From Bin34 sp965219935 (GTDB lineage Bacteria; Chloroflexota; Anaerolineae; Caldilineales; Caldilineaceae), in NCBI GenBank assembly GCA_965219935.1, contig CBDCOU010000003.1:2542001-2606000 (forward strand): a stretch of DNA of 64,000 bases. The letters are read 5' to 3'. Position 1 is the stretch's first letter. Each line of letters opens with the position of its first letter. This document shows positions 56,879 to 64,000 of this stretch, one piece after another. Below the pieces are notes generated by a model, which made no database searches, had not been told where the DNA came from, and saw only the letters and a program-made list of their open reading frames with translations. A program made the translations under genes and the position numbers.

Positions 56879-58579
56879 TTGAAGGCACTGGTCCTGGTCC
56901 TGCTGGTTGCAGGTTTGCTGACCGCCGGTACCGTGCGCGGGGCCGTCAACGCCAAACCCGCCACTGCGGTCCAACCCGGGGGCTCGACCACCCCCCAACC
57001 CCCGCGGCCAACCCCTACCCCCACAGCCCCTCTGCCTCCTGCCTGTGAGCTGGAACCCTTGGCCGCTGCTCCCCGGAGCACGGGCTCCGCCACAGCGTCG
57101 AACCCAAGCCCAACCCCAGGGCCGGTGGTCGGCGATGCTCTGGTCCCCGGTCAGTACCAACTGCAGCGCAGCGGCGATCTCGTTACCGCCATCCTCACCA
57201 CGCGGGCTGCACCCCTGCCGCCGCCACCGGTCCTGTTCACAGTGCCGGTGGCCTACCGCCCTCCCTCCCTGCTCTGGCGCGATGCGGCCGGGCGCGTGGT
57301 CCGGGCCGACGGCGCGCCCCATCCCGCCTATCCGGAACCCGTGCCTTTCCGACTATGGCTCCACCCGGACGGCACGGTGCGCCAGGCCCTCCAGCCGGGT
57401 TCCGCCGGGGAGGAGCAGCATCTGGCCTACGAACTGACGCTGACCTGGGGCACGACCCCGGCCGCCAACGACCACGCGGTGTTGGCCCTGCTCGATGAAC
57501 GTTGGTTCGGCACCGCGGTGCTTTCCGCCACGCCCCCAAAGGCAATACACGAGTGGCAAGCCCCCCCCGACCCGTATCGGGACCGAGGGCGAAAGAATCC
57601 AGACGATTGGCCCCCAATCGTCACGATGGGTGCGCGCGTGACCTTCAACGATCAGGGGCGCGTGGCCAAATTGTCTCTTGGAGGGCCATTTTTTACCGAT
57701 ATGCCTTCCGAACTGGGACAGCTCAGCCAACTGGAAGAGCTTGTCCTGCGCGGATGGGGGCTTGACTACGTGATGGATTCACGTCGACACCGCCTGGCCA
57801 GCAATGAACCGTTGCCCCCGGGACTGACCGGCACCATTCCGCCCGAACTGGGCAATCTCGTCCGCCTGCAGGAACTGAATCTGAGCCGCAACCTGCTGTC
57901 CGGGGCGGTCCCGCCGGAACTGGGGTCTCTCACCCAACTGCGCCGCCTGGAACTGTTCGACAATTGGCTGACCACTCTGCCACCGGAAATTGGCCAACTG
58001 CACTGTTTGCGGGAACTGGACGTGGGGGAGAACTTTTTGTTGGCTATTCCGCCCGAACTGGGTCTACTCGCGAACCTGACGCATCTTTTCCTTGACAGCA
58101 ACCTTCTGACAGTCCTGCCGCCCGAACTGGGTCTACTCGCGAACCTTCGACGGCTTGACCTGTTTTCCAACCTGTTATATGAACTGCCGCCCGAACTGGG
58201 TCTACTTGCGAACTTGGAAGAACTCATTCTCATGGATAACGGGTTGACTAAACTGCCACCCGAACTGGGCCAACTGCAGAAACTACACAACCTCGCCGCA
58301 CACCGTAACCGGTTGACATCCCTGCCGCCGGAACTGGTTCAACTCCAAGCATTGACCCATCTTAGTCTCAGCAACAACCGAATTGCCACCATTCCCCCGG
58401 AATTGGGACCGCTAGCCGAACGGGATTGGGATGGAGTCTTACATGGTTTTGATATCTCTTACAACCCACTGACCTGTGTGCCGGCGGCTTGGTTGAACCA
58501 TTGGCCCTATTTCACCATCTTCGAACGTAATGCGCATGGTCGGCCCATCGAGAGGCGACCTCCCGCCTGTCCCGACTGA
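56879..58579 (+). CDS. Membrane-anchored or secreted LRR protein (LRR-I)
   Basis: 566 aa if started at TTG 56879. The sister gene LRR-J starts with ATG followed in frame by its signal; the aligned ATG here (56832) is put out of frame by a 1-nt deletion near 56876, and the in-frame ATG at 56768 lies inside the promoter -10 box. Signal/anchor ALVLVLLVAGLLTAGTVRG, Pro/Thr linker (TPQPPRPTPTPTAPLPP), one N-terminal domain (YELTLTWGTTPAANDHAVLALLD), about 10 LRRs (LPPELGLLANLRRLDL type), cap LTCVPAAWLNHWPYF...PPACPD. Only plus-strand LRR gene of the array. May be poorly expressed if the frameshift is real. Confidence 0.75.
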   Translation: MKALVLVLLVAGLLTAGTVRGAVNAKPATAVQPGGSTTPQPPRPTPTPTAPLPPACELEPLAAAPRSTGSATASNPSPTPGPVVGDALVPGQYQLQRSGDLVTAILTTRAAPLPPPPVLFTVPVAYRPPSLLWRDAAGRVVRADGAPHPAYPEPVPFRLWLHPDGTVRQALQPGSAGEEQHLAYELTLTWGTTPAANDHAVLALLDERWFGTAVLSATPPKAIHEWQAPPDPYRDRGRKNPDDWPPIVTMGARVTFNDQGRVAKLSLGGPFFTDMPSELGQLSQLEELVLRGWGLDYVMDSRRHRLASNEPLPPGLTGTIPPELGNLVRLQELNLSRNLLSGAVPPELGSLTQLRRLELFDNWLTTLPPEIGQLHCLRELDVGENFLLAIPPELGLLANLTHLFLDSNLLTVLPPELGLLANLRRLDLFSNLLYELPPELGLLANLEELILMDNGLTKLPPELGQLQKLHNLAAHRNRLTSLPPELVQLQALTHLSLSNNRIATIPPELGPLAERDWDGVLHGFDISYNPLTCVPAAWLNHWPYFTIFERNAHGRPIERRPPACPD

Positions 58580-58599
58580 CACCGAGCGGCCCGCGAGAC

Positions 58600-58806
58600 C
58601 AGGTGGGGGATCGGTCGACCCGTGCGGAAGAACTGGTGCAGCCGGCCCTGCATGCCGCAACGGGTGATTTGCCTGCCACTGGCGGCAGAGCCTCCCGGCA
58701 TTGGTCGCGCACGGGTACCGGTCCCAGTTGCCGTGGCCGCTGGGCAGCCTCGTCAGTTGCATCGTGGTGTCCATGCGCACGACTGGCAAAAACGATATCT
58801 TCATGA
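58600..58806 (+). pseudogene. Remnant of the NTD-only gene after LRR-I
   Basis: Encodes AEELVQPALHAATGDLPATG, matching MEELVQPALHSTPGDLPATG of the gene at 59136-59585. The ATG that overlaps the LRR stop in the sister copy is lost here, and the similarity ends after about 30 residues. Confidence 0.55.
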
Positions 58807-58940
58807 CCTGACTGATACCCTGAGCAATAGTCGTCGGTCGTGACTTCGTTGAAAAATATTGCCAATGGGATTCGCTGCGGAAAGCGGAACATTGAGGCAC
58901 ATCCCGCGGTGGGTACCGGTGATGCTCATGCCGCAATACT
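58780..58940 (-). pseudogene. Possible decayed M23 remnant
   Basis: Minus-strand pieces MSITGTHRGMCLN and NEVTTDDYCSGYQSGHEDIV recall the M23 leader and FNDAT...SGHEGIDF. Right of it, 58975-59100 resembles the LRR-I/LRR-J upstream region (TCTATG...GTGTACCCGC), but no LRR gene follows, so this looks like what is left of a further unit. Confidence 0.35.
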
Positions 58941-59135
58941 CCTTGTTATCCCGTGCGGGGCCTGAGTGAAATTGCACTCCCCAGTCGGAAGGTCCTGCCA
59001 GTCTGCCGGTATCCGCGGTGCATGTCTATGTCGGCCGTGTACCCGCCGCTTACCCATGGCAAGCGCACAGTCGCGTTCAGGCCAAAATCCATGGCCGGTG
59101 TCCGATCCGGTCGCGCAGCCGTGCGACAGGGACAT

Positions 59136-59585
59136 TTAGTCTGAAATCCTGATACCTTCCTGGGACAGGCAATTAACAACATCCAACTCCAACCCCAGGG
59201 TCGTAATGAGAATGTCCCGTACGGCCAGGTCGTTGACTGCAACGGTTGTGCCCCAGGCTGCCTCCAGGCTCAAGGCCGTGTGCGTCGCTGTCACCCTGAT
59301 ATCTCGCACCTCAGGTCCCAGGTTCCCTTCGGGTTGGGTCCACGCCCGCAGGGTCAGCAGGTTCGGATGGTCCGGATCCGGTGTACTGTCCAGTTGCACG
59401 GCCTGTGTCACCACATCGCGCCACAGAGTATTGGGTGAACGGGAGTCCTCGGGGATTGGGAACTGCAGGGTGGCTCTGCAGCCAGTGGCAGGCAAGTCAC
59501 CCGGTGTGGAGTGCAAGGCCGGCTGCACTAGTTCTTCCATACGCGCCGGCTGGTCCTCAACACGGCCCTGCAGGCCGCACGGCAT
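59136..59585 (-). CDS. N-terminal-domain-only protein coupled to LRR-J
   Basis: 149 aa. Its ATG overlaps the LRR-J stop (TGATG), so translation is probably coupled. The sequence parallels the array's N-terminal domain: LQFPIPEDSRSPNTLWRDVV, DSTPDPDHPNLLTLRAW and LEAAWGTTVAVNDLAVRDIL correspond to the FTVPEPFRPPY, DGTPDPDHPE and WGTTPAANDRAVLEIL segments. There are no LRRs and no signal peptide, which is unexpected for this otherwise exported family. It ends GIRISD. It may be a remnant of an LRR gene or a separate small protein that keeps the domain. Confidence 0.55.
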   Translation of the reverse strand: MPCGLQGRVEDQPARMEELVQPALHSTPGDLPATGCRATLQFPIPEDSRSPNTLWRDVVTQAVQLDSTPDPDHPNLLTLRAWTQPEGNLGPEVRDIRVTATHTALSLEAAWGTTVAVNDLAVRDILITTLGLELDVVNCLSQEGIRISD

Positions 59586-61405
59586 CAGTCGGGACAGGCG
59601 GATGGCTGCCTCTTGATGCGCTGACCAATCGCATCAACATCGGTCACGGTGAAATTGGGCCAACGGTTCAACCAAGCCGCCGGCAGACACCCGGTCAGTG
59701 GGTTGTGAGAGATATAAAAACCATGCAAAACACCATCCCAATCCAGTTCGGCGAGCGGTCCCAGTTCCGGGGGAATGGTGGCAATTTGGTTGTGGCTGAG
59801 ATCAAGATTGGTCAATGTTTGGAGTTGCCCCAGTTCGGGCGGCAGGGATGTCAACCGGTTACGTTGTGCGTACAGGCCTCCAAGTTTCTGCAGTTGGCCC
59901 AGTTCGGGGGGCAGTTCATACAACCGGTTATCCTCAAGAATGAGCTCTTCCAGGTTCGCGAGTTGGCCCAGTTCGGGCGGCAGTTTATACAACCGATTGG
60001 AATAAAGTTCAAGCCATCGCAGGTTCGCGAGTTGGCCCAGTTCGGGCGGCAGGACTGACAGAAAGTTGCTTCCAAGGGAAAGATGCGTCAGGTTCGCGAG
60101 TTGACCCAGTTCGGGGGGCAGGGCCAACAAGAAGTTCTCCCCCATGTCCAGTTTCCGCAAGCAGTCCAGTTGACCTATTTCCGACGGCAGTGTGGTCAGC
60201 CAATTGTCGTGCAGATTCAGTCGGCGCAGTTGGGTAAGGGACCCCAGTTCCGGCGGGACCGCCCCGGACAGCAGGTTGCGGCTCAGATCCAGTTCCTGCA
60301 GGCGGGCGAGATTGCCCAAGGTGGGTGGAATGGACCCCGTCAACTGATGTTCGGGCAGGGCCAACCGCTGCAACCGGGTCAAGAGGCCCAGTTCGGGCGG
60401 AATGGGGCCGGTCAGTCCCGGGGGCAGCGGTTCATTGCTGGCCAGGCGGCCTCGACGTGATTCCATCATGTAGGCGACCCCGATGCCATCCAGGACCAGC
60501 TCTTCCAGTTGGCCGAGCTGTGCCAATTCCGAGGGGACGGGAGCGAAGGGAGCCATGTCCCTCACATGCAGCCTGGTCACGCGGAGGCGGTCGTCGAAGG
60601 CCATCCAGGTATATATCGTCTGCGTCTGTTTGCCGGAACGCTTCCAATAAGGGTGGGCAGGGATCGATACCTCATGGTTGGCCCCGCCCAGCGAGGGAGA
60701 CGGCCATTGGGACAACACGCTTGTGCCAAACCAGCGTTCATCGAGCAGGGCCAACACCGCTTGGTCGTTGGCGGCCGGGGTCGTGCCCCAGCTCACCACT
60801 AGTTCGTAGGCCAGATACCGCTCCTCCTCGGCGGGATCCAGCTGGAGGGCCTGGCGCACCGTGCCGTCCGGGTGGAGCCACAGCCGGAAGGGCACGGGTT
60901 CCGGATAGGCGGGATGGGGGGTGCCGTCGGCCCGGACCACGCGCCCGGCCACATCGCGCCAGAGCAGGGAGGGCGGACGGTACGCCGGCGGCACCGTGAA
61001 CAGGACTGGTGGCGGCGGCAGGGGTACGGCCTCCGTGGTGAGGATGGCGGTAACGAGATCGCCGCTACGCTCCAGTTGGTACTGACCGGGAAACAGGGCA
61101 TCGCTAACCACCGGCCACGGGGTTGGGCTTGGGCTTATCGGCGTGGCAAAGCCCGTGCTCCGGGGAGTAACAGCCAACGGTTCCAGCTCACAGGCAGGAG
61201 GCAGCGGGGCTGTGGAAGTAGGGGTTGGCCGAGGGGGTTGGGGAGTGGTCGAGCCCCCGGGTTGGACCACAGTGGCGGGTTTGGCGTTGACGACCCCGCG
61301 TACGGTACCGGCGATCAGCAACCCTGCGACGAGCAGGCCCAGAACCAGTGCCTTCCAGGGTCCAGACCGTAGGGCCGGTGTGCGCTCGGGCGGAGTTGCC
61401 CGCAT
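59585..61405 (-). CDS. Membrane-anchored or secreted LRR protein (LRR-J)
   Basis: 606 aa, ATG 61405 in the conserved context ACAGATACAGGATG. N-terminal hydrophobic anchor/signal (ALVLGLLVAGLLIAGTVRG) without lipobox, Pro/Thr linker, one N-terminal domain (YELVVSWGTTPAANDQAVLALLDERWFG), then about 11 LRRs, mostly LPPELGQLANLRWLELYS-like. It has one LRR more than LRR-I (GLLTRLQRLALPEHQLTGSI). Cap LTGCLPAAWLNRWPNF...PSACPD. Followed with overlapping stop/start by an NTD-only gene; divergent from an M23 pseudogene. Confidence 0.9.
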   Translation of the reverse strand: MRATPPERTPALRSGPWKALVLGLLVAGLLIAGTVRGVVNAKPATVVQPGGSTTPQPPRPTPTSTAPLPPACELEPLAVTPRSTGFATPISPSPTPWPVVSDALFPGQYQLERSGDLVTAILTTEAVPLPPPPVLFTVPPAYRPPSLLWRDVAGRVVRADGTPHPAYPEPVPFRLWLHPDGTVRQALQLDPAEEERYLAYELVVSWGTTPAANDQAVLALLDERWFGTSVLSQWPSPSLGGANHEVSIPAHPYWKRSGKQTQTIYTWMAFDDRLRVTRLHVRDMAPFAPVPSELAQLGQLEELVLDGIGVAYMMESRRGRLASNEPLPPGLTGPIPPELGLLTRLQRLALPEHQLTGSIPPTLGNLARLQELDLSRNLLSGAVPPELGSLTQLRRLNLHDNWLTTLPSEIGQLDCLRKLDMGENFLLALPPELGQLANLTHLSLGSNFLSVLPPELGQLANLRWLELYSNRLYKLPPELGQLANLEELILEDNRLYELPPELGQLQKLGGLYAQRNRLTSLPPELGQLQTLTNLDLSHNQIATIPPELGPLAELDWDGVLHGFYISHNPLTGCLPAAWLNRWPNFTVTDVDAIGQRIKRQPSACPD

Positions 61406-61467
61406 CCTGTATCTGTCCCGATGTGCCGGGTATGCAATGCGCGCGGCGGGTCCACGCGCCGCGGGTC

Positions 61468-61496
61468 ATTGTAAGGGCTTCCCACCGCGCGGTCCA
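61468..61496 (-). promoter_or_regulatory. Promoter of LRR-J
   Basis: -35 TGGACC (61491-61496) and -10 TACAAT (61468-61473), spacer 17 bp; conserved in the sister copy before LRR-I. Confidence 0.55.
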
Positions 61497-61661
61497 CGCA
61501 CAACGCGCCCGATAGACGAAGCAGCACCGGCCTGGGTAGGTTGGGTACAAGGCCGGCATAGACAGGGCGTTTGCCAGCGTACAGACTGTAGGTACCGCCA
61601 GACGCGTGGGCGGTACTCAACACAGGTCGGGCTCGCAGCAGCCCACGGGGAGCCAAGTCGC

Positions 61662-62486
61662 ATGACCACCAACTTGCCTGAACCAAACAACAATCCTGGT
61701 CCAACCAATAATCATGGACTGACAGTGTATCGGGCGGCCATGGGAATGTTTCCCAGCGGCTGCAGCGGCCGGTGGTCTACAAGAAGCACGACATTGTGGC
61801 CGTCGTTACCAACAGCTTCAACGATGCCACCTCAGTCTTGTACTTTACGGCGCTATATGGCTACGCCGGCCATTCCGGTATCGATTTCGACAGCGGGGAA
61901 GATGCCCCGGTGGTGGCTATGTACGGTGGTGTGGTCATCGAAGTCAAACCCGACTGGCCCTTAGAGCCTAATGCAACATCGGCAGGCAACTATGTCAAGA
62001 TCCAGTCCTACACGAATCCAGACAACGACTCCGGGTTTGTACACGCCTACCTACAGCTGAACGCGGTGGATGTTGCCCAAGACGACCATGTCAAGAAGGG
62101 CCAGCAAATTGGTCTGTCGGAGCTTTACCTCCCACCTGCATGTTCATCTGGCGCCTTTTCACAGTGGAGGAAACACTGGCGATCAAAACCTCATAGAGGG
62201 AAGCAGTGCCACACAACGCAATCCTGATGGGAGGCCTTGGACCAAAAGCGATCTCCTGCAACCCCCGGTGCGGGTCAGAGGGCGCATGAACTTTCCCTGT
62301 TTTCTGGAGCCTGACTTTGGCACCCAGGCACCGGATATCACCGAGCAATCCTTCCCGCCCAACCTGCGCAAGGTACTGAATCCACGCGACGCCTACGCTG
62401 AGATCCCCTGTTCGAAGGCCGGGAAAAGAGCAAATACCCACCAGAAAACTATGACAGTGGAGTGGAGTACAGCACCAATCAACTGA
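61662..62486 (+). pseudogene. M23 peptidase pseudogene, unit LRR-J
   Basis: ATG 61662 (MTTNLPEPNNNPGPTNNHGL). A 1-nt deletion near 61727, compared with the copy at 56327-56562, shifts the frame. A second frame from about 61735 encodes NVSQRLQRPVVYKKHD, then NSFNDATSVLYF, YAGHSGIDFDSGEDAPVVAM, YGGVVIEV and FVHAYLQLNAVDVAQDDHVK. Near 62110 the frame breaks again; the third frame has SHLHVHLAPFHSGGNTGD and MNFPCFLEPDF. Together the HxGxD and HxH motifs exist, so this copy was once a complete M23 domain, but two frameshifts disable it. Confidence 0.75.
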
Positions 62487-62579
62487 GCCTGACCTACAAA
62501 CACACTATATAGGAGGCTGGGAAGTTGCCTGCCATGTCGTCCTGGAAGAGAACTGTGCGAACGAGGAATCGACAGGTAT

Positions 62580-63055
62580 TGTTTGGTACAAATTCGGCAC
62601 ACCAAACCCGGTGACCCGAACAGTAGTACAGATGGGTTGGGCCTACACCTATGTGGCGGTGGCTCTCGAGCCACGGACGGGGCGGCTGTGGTGGACTTGG
62701 CAGAAGAGCATGAAGGGCGAGGAGATGACCCGCATCTGGGGGCCAAGGATCCAGACATTGCCAGCTGGATCTGGGATGGGGCCGACAGCCACAGGGATGA
62801 GGACATGCAGGCCATTGAGGCGCTCCAGGTGGTACAGCTGCCCTACGCCCCGAACTGAACCCGGTGGAACGCTTCTTCCGGGAGGTGTGTCGGGCCGAGG
62901 GGATAGTCTATCCGGACCTGCAGGCCAAAAAGGATGCCCTGGAGCCGATCCTGAAAGCCTGTCAGGCCGATCCGGCCCAGGTGCGGCAACTGTGCGACTG
63001 GCGCTGGATCCGGAAGGCCCTGAAGGCCCTACCCGCCGCTACTCAAGTCGTATAA
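62580..63055 (+). pseudogene. IS630-like transposase fragment
   Basis: C-terminal half in three frames: WAYTYVAVALEPRTGRLWW, then SWIWDGADSHRDEDMQ (second catalytic Asp with DGAxxH), then NPVERFFREVCRAEGIVY and LQAKKDALEPILKA with the catalytic Glu. Two frameshifts and no N-terminal half. Unrelated at close range to the intact IS630 at 45.3 kb. Confidence 0.7.
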
Positions 63056-63059
63056 CCAT

Positions 63060-63240
63060 ACTGGATTGGTATTACATTCGCGCTGCCGGGCGCAACGGAA
63101 TCGACTTTGAATGTGTGGTCGGCACTGAAGTAGTGGCCATGTCCGGGGAAGTGGTAACAGAGACCTTTCGCGACGTTCGGGTTGGAGGGCACAGTGACCC
63201 AAGAAAATGAACCGGACCCGAATGGTGCAGCCGACTGAAA
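63060..63240 (+). pseudogene. M23 peptidase gene remnant next to LRR-K
   Basis: RAAGRNGIDFECVVGTEVVA and, in another frame, RFGLEGTVTQENEPD correspond to SGHEGIDFASVVGTEV and AFGPDGTVTDKNEP of the other copies. The middle with HTYAH and HLHVHL is deleted. The 3' flank (63256-63312) matches that of the LRR-D unit (38522-38578). Confidence 0.6.
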
Positions 63241-63313
63241 ATACGCGTAGCGGTAATGGGGCGGGACGGCCTGCGTTCGGGAGCATGTCCCCTCGACTGC
63301 AGGAGCTTCCCGC

Positions 63314-64000
63314 TTACTCCTTGGACCGGGTGTCACGATAACGATGTTTGTCATCGATGGGAGGACAGTCCGGGAGATCGGTGTACAAAAAACCGTAGTA
63401 TTCGCTGGGCAGGTTTGGAAAATAAATCCTGGGATAGCAACCGGTCAGTTGGTTACCTGACACATTCAAGCCTCCCAAGGCGGTCATCCGAGTCCACTCG
63501 AGTGGCAGGGGGCCCGTCAGTTGGTTGTCGCTCAGGTTGAGCGACCGCAGACTGGCGAGTTGGCCCCATTCGGGAGGCAGGGGACCCGTCAACTGGTTGC
63601 CGCCCAGGTAGAGAGATTCCAGACTGGCGAGTTGACCCCATTCGGACGGCAGCGAGCCCGTCAGCTGGTTGTCCCCAAGGATGAGGTCCTGTAGGCTTGT
63701 GAGTTGACCCCACTCGGGAGGCAGGGGACCCGTCAGTTGATTGCCTGTCAGATCGAGGGTCTCCAGGCTGGCGAGTTGGCTCCATTCGGGGGGCAGGGGA
63801 CCGGTCAACCGGTGATCACGCAGGTAGAGATACTCCAGACTTGTGAGTTGGCCCCACTCGGGGGGCAGGGGCCCCGTCAGATGGTTGCCAAACAGGTCAA
63901 GCCTCTGCAGGCTTGTGAGTTGGCCCCATTCGGAGGGCAGGGGCCCGTTAAACCGGTTGCTACTCAGGTCCAGCCACTCCAGATTCGCAAGCTGTCCCAG
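63314..64000 (-). CDS. LRR protein, C-terminal part only (LRR-K, runs off the window)
   Basis: At least 228 residues, open to the window end. About eight LRRs of the LTGPLPPEWGQLTSLQRLDL type (24 aa), e.g. SNRFNGPLPSEWGQL at the extreme right, and the cap LTGCYPRIYFPNLPSE...DLPDCP followed by a charged tail (DKHRYRDTRSKE). The start lies outside. Its 3' flank, with CTCGACTGCAGG, is shared with LRR-E. Confidence 0.88.
   Translation of the reverse strand: MGQLANLEWLDLSSNRFNGPLPSEWGQLTSLQRLDLFGNHLTGPLPPEWGQLTSLEYLYLRDHRLTGPLPPEWSQLASLETLDLTGNQLTGPLPPEWGQLTSLQDLILGDNQLTGSLPSEWGQLASLESLYLGGNQLTGPLPPEWGQLASLRSLNLSDNQLTGPLPLEWTRMTALGGLNVSGNQLTGCYPRIYFPNLPSEYYGFLYTDLPDCPPIDDKHRYRDTRSKE

Larger units (their letters stand above)
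56327..58700. repeat. Left arm of a large inverted duplication (M23 fragment + LRR-I)
   Basis: Highly similar in inverse orientation to 59480-61885. The match covers the M23 5' part, the divergent intergenic region (e.g. CGCCCACGCGTCTGGC), the LRR gene and the start of the following NTD-only gene (EELVQPALH). Confidence 0.8.
59480..61885. repeat. Right arm of the large inverted duplication (LRR-J + M23 5' part)
   Basis: Inverse copy of 56327-58700; see that entry. The spacer between the arms is about 780 bp and contains other remnants. Confidence 0.8.

Overview
The window is GC-rich, densely coded bacterial DNA. Its gene mix (RIO-type kinase, Rpn-like and Uma2-like PD-(D/E)XK proteins, an Opp/Dpp peptide ABC operon, many secreted leucine-rich-repeat (LRR) proteins with Pro/Thr linkers) resembles Chloroflexota, possibly a Caldilineaceae or SAR202-type environmental or host-associated lineage. 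That assignment is inference from family content; no rRNA or marker gene is present to prove it.

Layout. (1) 0.07-2.5 kb: a minus-strand secreted protein built of an unusual LRR variant. (2) 2.7-5.8 kb: a plus-strand run of mnmA (tRNA 2-thiouridylase), two small membrane proteins and a GNAT-like protein. (3) 5.9-10 kb: a minus-strand run of RIO kinase, CE7 esterase, nucleoside hydrolase and a uronate-dehydrogenase-like SDR. (4) 10.3-15.7 kb: methyltransferase, Ldh-type oxidoreductase, an Rpn-like protein with a truncated tandem copy, a GNAT enzyme and a membrane protein. (5) 15.8-22.2 kb: a complete five-gene oligopeptide ABC transporter, with a perfect 34-bp palindrome between the binding-protein gene and the permeases. 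(6) 22.5-28.6 kb: FAH-family enzyme, a secreted unknown, two VOC proteins, a Uma2-like protein and a phosphoglycerate-mutase/DeoB-like metalloenzyme.

(7) 28.9-64 kb is the striking part: an array of about ten paralogous exported LRR proteins, here called LRR-B to LRR-K. Most begin with one or two copies of a domain I do not recognise (hallmark WGTTPAAND...AVLEILD), then a Pro/Thr linker in some, 8-25 LRRs of the plant-like LTGPLPPEWGQL type, and a Cys-containing C-terminal cap. Eight M23 (LytM-like) metallopeptidase gene remnants, plus one weaker candidate, lie in the array, most of them divergent from the 5' end of an LRR gene. All are damaged by lost starts, frameshifts, internal deletions or lost metal ligands, while the LRR genes are nearly all intact. 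The repeating unit therefore looks like LRR(<-)/(->)M23, tandemly and once invertedly duplicated, with purifying selection apparently only on the LRR half.

The array also holds a GT4 glycosyltransferase, an IS630-family element that cleanly splits LRR-F (TA duplication; excision restores frame), a solo-tnpB IS1341-type element between LRR-G and its M23 remnant with TTCAC at both junctions, and a decayed IS630-like fragment. Near-identical 72-bp LRR units, a 42-bp tandem duplication and variable Pro/Thr tracts suggest ongoing repeat-number change, as expected of a diversifying surface or secreted recognition repertoire.
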